Of a stretch of 64,000 bases of DNA, positions 20,673 to 30,289 are shown in pieces. Origin of the DNA: Oncomelania hupensis. Taxonomy: Eukaryota > Mollusca > Gastropoda > Littorinimorpha > Pomatiopsidae. The notes beneath the pieces were generated by a model. It saw only the letters and a program-made list of their open reading frames with translations. It ran no database searches and was not told the DNA's origin. The stretch is from contig CM072522.1 of the NCBI GenBank assembly GCA_036898135.1, forward strand, positions 32,723,951 to 32,787,950. Reading direction: 5' to 3'. The position numbers were made by a program, and so were the translations under genes. How positions within the stretch are numbered: the first letter of the stretch is position 1; the number at the start of each line of letters is the position of its first letter.

Positions 20673-21482
20673 ATGCCTGGCTGGGAAGCCCCATTGACCA
20701 TTTGGTAGAAGCGTCCAACATTCCCAAGCTGATCCAACAGACCTCACACACAGATGAGGAATTTTGTCCCGGAAGAGATTTCAAGAAAAAAAGGTAGGTG
20801 ACTGACTGGTCTAGCGAAGAAGAAGCTAGTATAGTAGATTGATAAAACAGAGTAAAAATGAGAAAGAACAAAGGAGAACGACAGTGACAGTGGGAATTTA
20901 AAGCACTACATTTCCAGAAAGTGGGGATCATTTATACCGAAATCCCAGGCATGTGCAAGGGTGGAACACTTCAGCATTCTAAACCACAAAGTCTTTATCC
21001 TTTGGAAAATGTTAAGTACAACGCAGGCACGCAAATATTTTGACTTTGTTTATTCTTAACAGAGTGTACACTTAGTGCTTACAGCAACACATAACAAAAG
21101 AATCACACATTTGAAGTGTCATTTCATAATGATGAAAATTGTTACTTACATAAGAACAAATAATAACATTGTCGAAATATTAACAGAAATGCACATTAAT
21201 AGATCTATTTGGGTCAAAGAAAGCATACGCCAATGAACACCTCAATCTACCGTGTATTTTTGTTTTAAATAATGTTTTACTTGTTTTTGGATTGCAAGAC
21301 ATTTACCTATACAAATCTTCAACTGTCACCATTTTGGCACTAAAGGCCATGTTTTTTTTATATTCGCTATTGCCATTTTACCTCATCACAGCCTTCTTTT
21401 AGAACCAGAATCAGACTCTTCATTGTCTTCATAACGATACAAGGACATTTGGGTGTGCGGCATACATATCAACACATCCTCC

Positions 21483-21741
21483 CCGTTGGGTTGCCGGGGG
21501 TTTCAGTATAAATAGTATCCCCACTTTCTGGAAATTTAGTGCTTTAAATTCCCACTGTCGCTGTCTTTCTCATTTGTTTTTTATAATTTCTGCTCTGTTC
21601 TATCAATCTGCTATGCTATTTGCTTCTTCGCTAGACCAGTCACCTACCTTTTTTTCTTGAAAACTCTTCCGGGACAAAACTCCTCATTTGTGTGTGAGAT
21701 CTGTTGCTTCAGCTTGCGAATATTGGACGCTTTCTGCCAGG
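21483..21741 (+). mobile_element. R-family retroposon, 5' part, plus orientation
   Basis: Runs CCCCGTTGGG, TATAAATAG box, then the conserved body up to TTTCTGCCAGG. Here a second copy in opposite orientation begins. The same composite is found at 63,269-63,530. Confidence 0.7.
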
Positions 21742-22320
21742 TTACATTACATCACATGATTATTGATTTAGGTCCAGCGGACTCTTCCGAGCCAAATCAG
21801 GACCGGACAGTCCCTGATCCGCATAAAAGATCTGCTGAAACAACCCTAGTGGTAAAACTGAAAGCTCTCCACCAGCCAGTCACTTTACAATAAAGACATC
21901 CCACGCAGGGAACGCTAAGGCTGTACTCTAATTTATCGAACCCCCATTTACAATGTTATGTTAAATGTTAAAACAGAAAACAAACATTATAAATTATCAA
22001 CAAAAAACATAAAATGCCTACATTGCTAAATAATAACATCATAGGAAGCCATAGTGACCACCTGACAGAAAGTGTCCAATATTCCCAAGCTGATCCAATA
22101 GACCTCATACACAAATAAGGAGCCTTGTCCCGGAAGAGTTTTCAAGAAAAAAGGTAGGTGACTGGTCTAGCGAAGAAGAAGATAGTATAGCAGATTGATA
22201 GAACAGATCAGGAATGAGAAAGAGCAAATGAGAAAGACAGCAACAGTGGGAATTTAAAGCACTAAAGTTCCAGAAAGTGGGGATACTATTTATACTGAAA
22301 CCCTGGCACCCTCATGAGGG
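21742..22320 (-). mobile_element. R-family retroposon, inverted neighbour
   Basis: Starts with TTACATTACATCACATG (tail) and extends to CCTGGCACCCTCATGAGGGG (head, mutated from CCCCAACGGGG). It abuts the plus-strand half copy, giving a head-to-head composite shared with block B. Confidence 0.7.
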
Positions 22321-22330
22321 GAATGGGGGA

Positions 22331-23390
22331 GAGGAACGAGGGAGAAAAAGGGACAATACAAGATTTTATATCCTACTCCAAGTCAACTGGCTAAAACTCT
22401 ATGTAAAGACAATTACAAAGGAAAGTATAATAACATTGGTACCCAAGTTGACAATTATTATGAAATAGAACAAATAAATACATAACTATTAACACTAAAT
22501 CTTTAAACAAACTTATTACATTAAATTAAATTAATCCAATCGTGTCCATTGCTTTTGAATATAATCATGGAACACTTCAGATCTCTATATTAGCTCCTGT
22601 AGCTGTATCAAGTGTGAAGTAGTCATAGTAAAGGGATCTGATGAGCATTAACTTTAAAGGCCAAGTTTTATCTACATTCTTCACATTCATACCTACAGAA
22701 ACTAACTCATCACAAGTCTTTACGTGTACCACCAATCTTTCAAAAAAGGAAGCTAATACTATAGTAGGGTATGATAATAAAACCAACAACAACACCTGGG
22801 TAGTAGGCGTTAAAATTTTCGGTTTATTACACTAAAACCTTCATCAGTAAGAACCAAGGACTGTACAAAACAAAACAGTCTAAGCATATACATAGTAAAA
22901 AAAAGTGAATCGAGTTCATTAAAAAGAATAGTGTACCATTTAGAAATTTCAATTAATTATAAAGAATAATTATATTTAAAAGCTATCTCTGAACCGTATT
23001 CACCAACATCACCAAAACATAGTGTTCAGTAGGGAGAGGAGGGGGGGTGGGGGGGGGGGGGAAAGTAAAAAGTAATATAACCACACATACCAACTCCCTT
23101 ACAATCGCATCATCGGTTCAGCCATAAAGAGTCATCTCCCCCTCTCTCCATCCACCCGCGCTCAAAATACAATAAAATAAATGTTTTAAATTTTAAAAAA
23201 TAATAATAATAAAAAAATAAAATAAAATAATAATTTCTATAGATAAAATAAATAAATAAATAAGAATAAAAATATTCACCCTCAAATAGCCAAACATTTC
23301 AAGTATAGTTCTAAATAGTTCCGCCGCAGTGTCTCCAGACCCTCCTGATCCAAACCCTGCCCCCTGGCTCCAAAAAGCCCCAAACATCGA
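22331..23390. other. AT-rich spacer with simple repeats
   Basis: No exon supported. It holds a G-rich run near 23,034-23,063 and an ATAA-type repeat near 23,190-23,270, next to the 3' end of the Penelope fragment. Confidence 0.5.
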
Positions 23391-24035
23391 TCAATCCCAA
23401 ACATTCAGTCCGTCTGGATAGTTGGTCTTCAGTTTGTGTCTCCAGAACCTCTCCCTCTGTCTCCTCTTGGCTACATCTGCAGACCTCAGCTGCTCGATCG
23501 CGGTCACTCTCATGTCCAAGATGCTATGACCCTGTGTCTGGAAGTGACGGGCCACAAGTGTGTCTTGTCTGTGCTTGTCTGCTGGTTCTAGATTTGTTTT
23601 CTTTTTGCGTTCTGGGTCAACGCCGATGTTAGATCTGTGGGCATGGAAACGTCTCTGTAGTGTCTGGCCCGTCTCTCCTGTGTATTGGACATCCTGGCAT
23701 TTGGCACAGTCTATCAGGTATATTAGGTTTTGGCTCTTGCAGCTTACTCTGTTTCTGATGGTGAAGATTTGGGAGGTTCGGACGCTCTTGAACGTAGCAG
23801 TCTGTTGGAGATGCACCTGACAAATAATGCATCTTTTGCTAGTGCACTTGTAGCACCCTGGCTGCTGGTCATAGGTGTGCAGATGGGCATCTGAAGGTGG
23901 TTTCGATTGCATCAGCATTCGGCGTAGATTGTGACAGTTACGTTCACCGACCATTGGGGTGCGAGGTAAGGCTTGCCTCATTCTTCGACTATTGTGCAGT
24001 GTTGGCATCAGTTCTTTCAGCCATTTACCCAGAGG
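23391..24035 (-). mobile_element. Penelope-like element 3' fragment with GIY-YIG endonuclease
   Basis: The minus strand encodes about 205 residues. A Cys/His cluster (GCYKCTSKRCIICQ) is followed by the GIY-YIG-type core: LIYLIDCAKCQDVQYTGETG, the arginine in LQRRFHAH, the helix VARHFQTQGHS and a final RERFWRHKLKT segment with the conserved glutamate. This zinc-linker plus GIY-YIG arrangement is characteristic of Penelope-like retroelements. The reverse transcriptase portion is missing, so it is a 5'-truncated insertion. The endonuclease frame itself is open. Confidence 0.85.
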
Positions 24036-24151
24036 GGGGTGGGTGGGGTTATGTGTTATGTGCTATAGTAGAGTGTCTCTTTTGGTTGTCTCCTTTACAA
24101 TCCATGGTCAAATGTTACACGTGAAATAAATTGACCTCACAAAAAGTCCCA

Positions 24152-24219
24152 CCATCATAGCCCAAGTGGTAGAGTGTCCGCCTGCCACACTGATGACCCA
24201 GGTTGGAATCCCATGGTGG
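24152..24219 (+). mobile_element. tRNA-Gly-like SINE head
   Basis: TAGCCCAAGTGG (A-box position), a GCCTGCCAC anticodon-loop stretch like tRNA-Gly(GCC), and GGTTGGAATCC (B-box position, one base off consensus). The first and last seven bases, CCATCAT and ATGGTGG, can still pair as an acceptor stem. The anticodon stem has mismatches, and SINE-like sequence follows, so this is a tRNA-derived retroposon or a decayed tRNA, not a credible functional gene. Confidence 0.5.
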
Positions 24220-24270
24220 TACAAAATAAAAAGCGGACATTTGTCACTGTCCATTTTAAATGTATGATTG

Positions 24271-24834
24271 TTCTGGTGGTAGATAGATATTCAGTGCTTA
24301 TAGGGTCCAACGGACTGCCAAGAGCCCAATCAAGACCACTGTTCTGGTGGTAGATAGATATTCAGTGCTTATAGAGTCCAACGGACTGCCAAGAGCCCAA
24401 TCAGGACCACTGTTCTGGTGGTAGATAGATATTCAGTGCTTATAGAGTCCAACGGACTGCCAAGAGCCCAATCAGGACCACTGTTCTGGTGGTAGATAGA
24501 TATTCAGTGCTTATAGAGTCCAACGGACTGCCAAGAGCCCAATCAGGACCACTGTTCTGGTGGTAGATATTCAGTGCTTATAGAGTCCAACGGACTGCCA
24601 AGAGCCCAATCAGGGCCACTGTTCTGGTGGTAGATAGATATTCAGTGCTTATAGGGTCCAACGGACTGCCAAGAGCCCAATCAGGACCACTGTTCTGGTG
24701 GTAGATAGATATTCAGTGCTTATAGAGTCCTACGGACTGCCAAGAGCCCAATCAAGACCACTGTTCTGGTGGTAGATAGATATTCAGTGCTTATAGAGTC
24801 CAACGGACTGCCAAGAGCCCAATCAGGACCACTG
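24271..24834 (+). repeat. 71-bp minisatellite, eight units
   Basis: Units start at 24271, 24342, 24413, 24484, 24555, 24622, 24693 and 24764, with a partial ninth from 24835. The fifth is 67 bp (one GATA lost). The core AACGGACTGCCAAGAGCCCA resembles the tail-proximal part of the R retroposon (AGCGGACTCTTCCGAGCCAA), so the array probably grew from such a 3' end. Confidence 0.9.
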
Positions 24835-24966
24835 TTCTGGTGGTTCAGTGTTGATTTTGGTCCTTACCCCTTGTTGCCATATCTCCAATCAAGGGTGTAC
24901 ACATTAAACCTTAATGTTCATTCAATATTCACTGACAGCATTCAAAATATTACAAACATTTTCCCA

Positions 24967-25197
24967 TTAAGCTAATCTTACTCTAAGCTTCTTCAAGTAC
25001 TCAATTGGAACACAAGCATTATTGCACAGACACCATTTGTCTTTTCTGTTTGTACCAACATATGTTTCATCAAACTGCAAGCTTGAATAAAGGCTAAATA
25101 TTACAAATATCCCAAATAAGTTTTCCATTCTGTATGTATCAACATGTTGGTTCAAATCACCAGCCGAAGTAAAATCTTTATTACAAACATTACACAT
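24967..25197 (-). pseudogene. Decayed zinc fingers downstream of the array
   Basis: Reads HMCNVCNKDFTSAGDLNQHVD, a C2H2 finger like those upstream but missing its last histidine spacing, then a second damaged one (KWCLCNNACVPIEYLKKL). It lies in a different frame after the stop of the 23-finger exon, so the open array was once longer. Confidence 0.6.
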
Positions 25198-25244
25198 GTG
25201 ACTTTTTTTTTACAATATGCGCAAGCTAATGTCTTTTCAAATAT

Positions 25245-27398
25245 CTAATCTTTGTGAAAGTAGTAATACAAAAAGTACACTCGATTTTTCTTTTCTGCAT
25301 GTATAAGCTTATGTGTCTTCAATTGGCCAGCTTGAGTGAAAGCTTCGTTACAAACATCACACACATGGTTTTTCTCACTTGTATGTAACAACTTGTGTGT
25401 CTTCAAACTGCCAGCCTGAGTGAAAGCTTTATTACAAACATCACACACATGATTTCTCTCTCCTGTATGTCTAACTTTGTGTGTCTTTAAATTACAAGCC
25501 TGAGTGAAAGCTTTATAACAAACATCACACACATGTTTTTTCTCACCCGTGTGTATGTGTTTATGTATACTCAATTGGCTAGACCAAAGAAAAGATTTGT
25601 TACAAACGTCACACACATGAGTTTTCTCCCCTGTATGTGCAAGCTTATGTGCCTTCAAACTGCTAGCCACGGTGAAACTTTTACTACAAACATCACACAC
25701 ATGATTTTTCATTCCTGGGTGTGTAAATTTATGTTGTTTCAAATGGATGGCCCGAGTGAAAGCTTTATTACAAACATCACACACATGATTTCTCTCTCCT
25801 GTATGTCTAAGTTTGTGTTTCTTTAAATCACCAGCCTGAGTGAAAGCTTTATTACAAACATCACACACATGTTTTTTCTCACCCGTGTGTAAGTGTTTAT
25901 GTACACTCAATTGGCTAGACCAAAGAAAAGATTTGTTACAAACGTCACACACGTGAGTTTTCTCCCCTGTATGTGCAAGCTTATGTGCCTTCAAACTGCT
26001 AGCCAAGGTGAAACTTTTACTACAAACATCACACACATGATTTTTCTCTCCTGTGTGTGTAAATTTATGTCGTTTCAAATGGATGGCCTGAGAGAAAGCT
26101 TTATTACAAACATCACACACATGATTTCTCTCTCCTGTATGTCTAAGTTTGTGTTTCTTTAAATCACCAGCCTGAGTGAAAGCTTTATTACAAACATCAC
26201 ACACATGTTTTTTCTCACCCGTGTGTAAGTGTTTATGTACACTCAATTGGCTAGACCAAAGAAAAGATTTGTTACAAACGTCACACACGTGAGTTTTCTC
26301 CCCTGTATGTGCAAGCTTATGTGCCTTCAAACTGCCAGCCACGGTGAAACTTTTATTACAAACATCACACACATGATTTCTCTCTCCTTTATGTATAAGT
26401 TTATGTAGTTTTAAACTCCTTGCCAGAGTGAAAGGTTTACTACAAACATCACACACATGATTTTTCTCTCCTGTGTGTGTAAATTTGTGTTGCTTCAAAT
26501 AATTAGCCAGAGTGAAAGCTTTATTACAAACATCACACACATGATTTCTCTCTCCTTTATGTATAAGTTTATGAAATTTAAAACTCCTTGCCAGAGTGAA
26601 AGCTTTATTACAAACATCACACACATGATTTTTTTTTCCTGTATGAGAAAGTTTATGTAGTTTTAAATAGATTGCCTGAGTGAACGCTTTACTACAAACA
26701 TCACATGCATGATTTCTCTCTTCTGTGTGTGTCAGTTTATGTCTTTTCAAAGTACCAGCCAAAGTGAAAGCCTTATTACAAACATCACACACATGATTTC
26801 TCTCAGCTGTATGAGTTAGCTTATGTACCTTCAAATAGCCAGCGTGAGCGAATGCTTTATTGCAAATATCACACACATGATTTCTCTCTCCTGTATGTCT
26901 AAGCTTGTGTTTCTTCACATCACAAGACTGTGTAAAAGCTTTATTACAAACATCACACACATGATTTTTCTGTCCCGTATGTGTAAACTTATGTCGTTTC
27001 AAATGGATAGCCTGAATAAAAGCTTTATTACAAACATCACAAACATGATTTCTCTCTCCTGTATGTGTACGTTTATGTACTTTCAAACTGCTTAGGCAAG
27101 TGAAAGCTTTAGTACAAAATTCACACACATGAGTCTTCTCTCCTGTGTGTATCAACTTGTGTTGCTTAAAAAGTGATGATGTAGCAAATGATTTCTGACA
27201 AACATCACACACATGTCTCTTTTGATCTTCTGTCTTTAGCCACCGTTCTTTCTTGGTTCCTCTCTCTTGATCTCTGACATTGACATCACTGTGACAAGTG
27301 CCTGAGGCCGAAGAGAAATTGACAGTTGAGGAACGTGTTGCTGTAGTGTTGACATGAAGCAATGGACTCTGTGGTTGTGTAGGACATGCAGTTGGTAT
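25245..27398 (-). CDS. 23-finger C2H2 zinc-finger exon (terminal)
   Basis: The exon begins after the acceptor TTGTTTGTGCAG at 27,399-27,400 in phase 0 and runs 717 residues to a stop. About 62 residues of linker (with LKTE, a sumoylation consensus) precede 23 tandem C2H2 fingers of 28 residues. Nearly all read HVCDVCNKAF..., joined by TGEK/TGER-type linkers, so it is a DNA-binding array of a nuclear transcription factor. Fingers 11-14, 15-18 and 19-22 form three copies of a four-finger (336-bp) block with the order KAHKLAH, LWSSQLS, QAGDLKK-type and QAIHLKR-type helices. No ATG is required if it is spliced to upstream exons; the in-frame ATG at 27,419 lies in the intron side of the acceptor. 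Phase and strand fit exon 3 of gene B (53,978-54,057) as donor partner, a join of about 26 kb that is inference. Clustered finger genes often expand lineage-specifically. Confidence 0.85.
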   Translation of the reverse strand: MPTACPTQPQSPLLHVNTTATRSSTVNFSSASGTCHSDVNVRDQERGTKKERWLKTEDQKRHVCDVCQKSFATSSLFKQHKLIHTGEKTHVCEFCTKAFTCLSSLKVHKRTHTGERNHVCDVCNKAFIQAIHLKRHKFTHTGQKNHVCDVCNKAFTQSCDVKKHKLRHTGERNHVCDICNKAFAHAGYLKVHKLTHTAERNHVCDVCNKAFTLAGTLKRHKLTHTEERNHACDVCSKAFTQAIYLKLHKLSHTGKKNHVCDVCNKAFTLARSFKFHKLIHKGERNHVCDVCNKAFTLANYLKQHKFTHTGEKNHVCDVCSKPFTLARSLKLHKLIHKGERNHVCDVCNKSFTVAGSLKAHKLAHTGEKTHVCDVCNKSFLWSSQLSVHKHLHTGEKKHVCDVCNKAFTQAGDLKKHKLRHTGERNHVCDVCNKAFSQAIHLKRHKFTHTGEKNHVCDVCSKSFTLASSLKAHKLAHTGEKTHVCDVCNKSFLWSSQLSVHKHLHTGEKKHVCDVCNKAFTQAGDLKKHKLRHTGERNHVCDVCNKAFTRAIHLKQHKFTHPGMKNHVCDVCSKSFTVASSLKAHKLAHTGEKTHVCDVCNKSFLWSSQLSIHKHIHTGEKKHVCDVCYKAFTQACNLKTHKVRHTGERNHVCDVCNKAFTQAGSLKTHKLLHTSEKNHVCDVCNEAFTQAGQLKTHKLIHAEKKNRVYFLYYYFHKD

Positions 27399-27419
27399 CT
27401 GCACAAACAAGACTGACAA

Positions 27420-27883
27420 TGTACAGGATGGCCACTAAGCCTGTATTCATCCATGTACCTTATATATCCACTGTATCTATCTGCTGGCCCTCATTCTTGC
27501 TGTATAATATTATTTTCCAACACCATGTTCTATGAGACATTTTCACCAATATAGAAACACACATACACAAATTATAATACATGTATAACTGATCATTAGA
27601 ATAACCTGCACACGGACTATAAAAGTGGTCCAAAGATGAAAAATGAAATCGCCATTGTTACTTTCTACTTCATAACTAAGAAAGTGGAGCTGAAGACTAA
27701 CTACAGTCAGGTGTGTAATGAAAATTTCATAAATTACCAGACTTCATCAATATGCATCTGACACTTGTAACTCACTTTACATCATTCTTATATAGCGCTT
27801 TTTCAGCTCAAGAACAGCTCAAGAACTGCTCAAGGTGCAGATTGATGCAGGATCCAACTCATTAAAGGAGGACATTGTACTTT
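27420..27883. other. Spacer upstream of the zinc-finger exon
   Basis: No exon supported. It would be intron if the zinc-finger exon is spliced to gene B. It ends at the GATCT flank of the next solo LTR. Confidence 0.4.
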
Positions 27884-27888
27884 GATCT

Positions 27889-29862
27889 TGTGACGACATG
27901 AGTTTTCAGCGCATGCTAGAGGTAGTTACATATTATGCAGAGTTGCACATCTCTAGTGATACAGTGTACAACGTTGTAAGTTGTATCGGCAGTTTTTCCT
28001 ACTGCGTATGTAAGATAAGTATGTATGATTTTCACGTGATTAACGCATAGCGGATAATGCATAGCGGGAGAATGGGTTACTGAGCTGGACTCGATACCTT
28101 GTGCTGTGAACTGGTAGAAGATTTAGCCAGCAGAGTCATGCTAGAAGCTTTTGCGAGCAGTCGGTTTTTTGGAAAGAAGTAACTTTGTGACAGTGTTGTG
28201 TCAGGTTAGAGTAAGGTGCTTCTGTAAGGGTAGAGTCTCGTTGTTTCAAACCACCCAAGGTCTTGCGCCCTCGGCGGGACAAGAATGACTAAAAGACTGT
28301 AGTGGAAAGATTATAACCGCCATTTATTCAGGAAGAAATAAGTGTAGGGTTTTTTCTTAAGGTTGTGTGGCCTTCATTTAGGCACCTTCCAAGGCTCAAT
28401 TACCTTGTCGGTATTGAGATGCTCCAGTGCAAAGCATAGCATTAGCACAGAAACGAACTTGATACTCTCAACGCATAACCAGTGTGGTGCTGTACTGTTT
28501 TGTCTTGTGTTGTTTTTTTTATACGTGTATCCGTGTGTCACAGGCCGAGAACTAAAAGGTGAGTGTGAACCCTGTAATTCATTTCCTTAGTGGCTATGCA
28601 CTCCGGGCTTGCGTACGTGAATGAATGATGGTGAATGAGGGGCAAAGGGATGTATTTTGATAAATAGTAGTTTATTGATTTCTATACGATTTTCATATGA
28701 TTTTCTTGGTGAAATGTGTAGAATGAATAATGCTGTTGATGTTGCCAAAATGGGGTCAAGGGGATGAGGAAGTAGGCATGTTAAAGAGAGAGAGGGGTGA
28801 TGAATGTGAAGAAAGGGAGATAATGTACTGTAACGTGGGGAGGGATGATAAAGATGGAGATGAAGATGAGATTAATCGGGATTGTGTGACTGGAAGTGCA
28901 ATTGCAATAATTATGTATATTTATATAAACAACAATGTTTTATGGAAGAAATATAAATTATTAGAATTAAGAATTGTATTTATTGAGATACATGTATTAA
29001 CAGGTCAAGATGGCGGACGGCGGAAGGAGTATTTGTTATGTAGTGTTTACGTTTTGAGGATGAACTAGTGAGACAATTTATTTGTTTGACAGATTGGGCC
29101 TATCTGGATATCACTATTGTTCTAATTCTACGGTATTTCTACGGTTTTACTGCTGTACTACTGTTCCACGTGTACTTAAGCCTGTGCCTTTGCCACTGTG
29201 AGGTGTGGACGTTGCCAGGCATTGCAGCCACCACCACCACCATGTCTTTCCTTTGTCGTGGGCGCCGCTGCTGGGTGTGGTCCTCCATCACTGCCAGGAC
29301 TTGCCCTGGTACTTCGGACGACCGGGAGCTTTCGATCAGGGTTTACAGGATACCAGCCACATCGCACAGACACACACACACAGATTTGCATTTCACACAC
29401 ATAAAACATATCTCCATCTTCAGTACTTCGTGTGAATTACTTCAATTATCTGTGTGATCAACTGCTATAGTTTATTCTGAGCTCAGTTAAGAACAGTTAA
29501 GTTACGAACGGTGACACTGAATTATAAGTTAGTTTATTCAATACAATTGAATTTCTAAGATTTGCTGATTTGTTTACTCAGCTTGGAATTGTAGTTATAA
29601 AAAATTTAATTGATTGTTGCTATTGTTGCATATTGTTGTGGGCATTTTGTTTGTGTACAGTTTGGGGTTTCAGGTTAGACAAGGGAGGTAATTGTTCGGT
29701 AGATTCTGGGTTGTGGGTCTAGATAGGGGTTGAGGGTGGTTTAGATTCCCATTATTCTGTGAGTGTGTGCTAATTGTTGAATAAAAGAGTGTGATTGTAC
29801 ATCTGGCTTTTGTGTTAGTTCTTTTGTTTGAGTTTTTATCCCCTCACTCGGGTGACGCGAGA
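27889..29862 (+). mobile_element. Solo long LTR 1 (1.97 kb)
   Basis: Begins TGTGACGACATGAG and ends in a degraded TGACGCGAGA. It is flanked by the 5-bp duplication GATCT (27884-27888, 29863-29867). It resembles LTR 2 along its length but with many differences. Both have the CCACCCAAGGTCTT block, a GTGAG splice-donor-like site about 670-685 bp in (here 28,559), an AAGATGGCGG motif (29,007-29,016) and a polyadenylation signal near the 3' end (29,780). No internal coding region or second LTR is present. Ty3/Gypsy-type integration is likely from the 5-bp duplication. Confidence 0.7.
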
Positions 29863-29867
29863 GATCT

Positions 29868-30284
29868 AATGCATATAATGTGCCAAACTAGTAACCAGTC
29901 ACCATCATCATTATTATTACTATTATTTTTATTATTAATAGCATAATTAGTATAATACCATTCATTATCACAGCAAGAATGGGTTGAGTTTTTTCATAAT
30001 GTTTAAAATAAGCCTACTTCAGTCCTGAAAGCAATTAAAAGGAAGAATAAAATTAATCTTCAGAAGTCTGGGGGTTTTTTTTCTACCGTTTTCCCCCCCT
30101 TTTTTGGCATTAATTTTATAGGCGTTAATCTACAAACTACCCTACTTATGTAAAAAGATTTTTTATTTGTTGATGTATCATCATGATTTCAGGAATGGAA
30201 ATAAAGAAATTAATGCAGAATGTGATCAAACCATGTAACAAGCTGTAAAAAAAATTAAACAACCCAAAAAACCTTCGATGTGTA
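29868..30284. other. 417-bp spacer between two solo LTRs
   Basis: AT-rich with short TTA repeats; nothing coding. It separates two independent insertions, each with its own target duplication, so they are not the two ends of one provirus. Confidence 0.5.
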
Positions 30285-30289
30285 AGCCC

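Larger units (their letters stand above)
18795..20965 (-). mobile_element. Diverged R-family retroposon split by two nested insertions
   Basis: Pieces 18,795-19,024 and 20,668-20,965 correspond to the unbroken copy at 62,212-62,756 in block B. In block A a younger R copy (19,025-19,592) and a LINE fragment (19,627-20,667) landed inside it. Order of events: diverged R copy, duplication into A and B, then the two nested insertions. Confidence 0.7.
2013..22330. repeat. Paralogous block A (duplicate of block B)
   Basis: Aligned segments match 52,999-63,710 in the same order and orientation: 2,013-3,104, 5,049-6,583, 8,303-8,365, 14,894-15,441, 15,649-15,863, 17,683-19,024 and 20,668-21,925. The intervening stretches are elements found only in block A. 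Similarity continues through coding exons, introns and old repeats, so this is a genuine duplication (tandem gene duplication, or two haplotypes joined by assembly) rather than shared transposons. The right limit is uncertain because block B is interrupted by an LTR and then leaves the window. Confidence 0.85.

Noticed and set aside
24271..24834. Regular repeats resembling a CRISPR array
   Set aside because: Units are contiguous, with no variable spacers, and lie in a eukaryotic genome.
25533..27095. Plus-strand open frames opposite the zinc-finger exon
   Set aside because: Periodic antisense of the finger repeats; no independent evidence.
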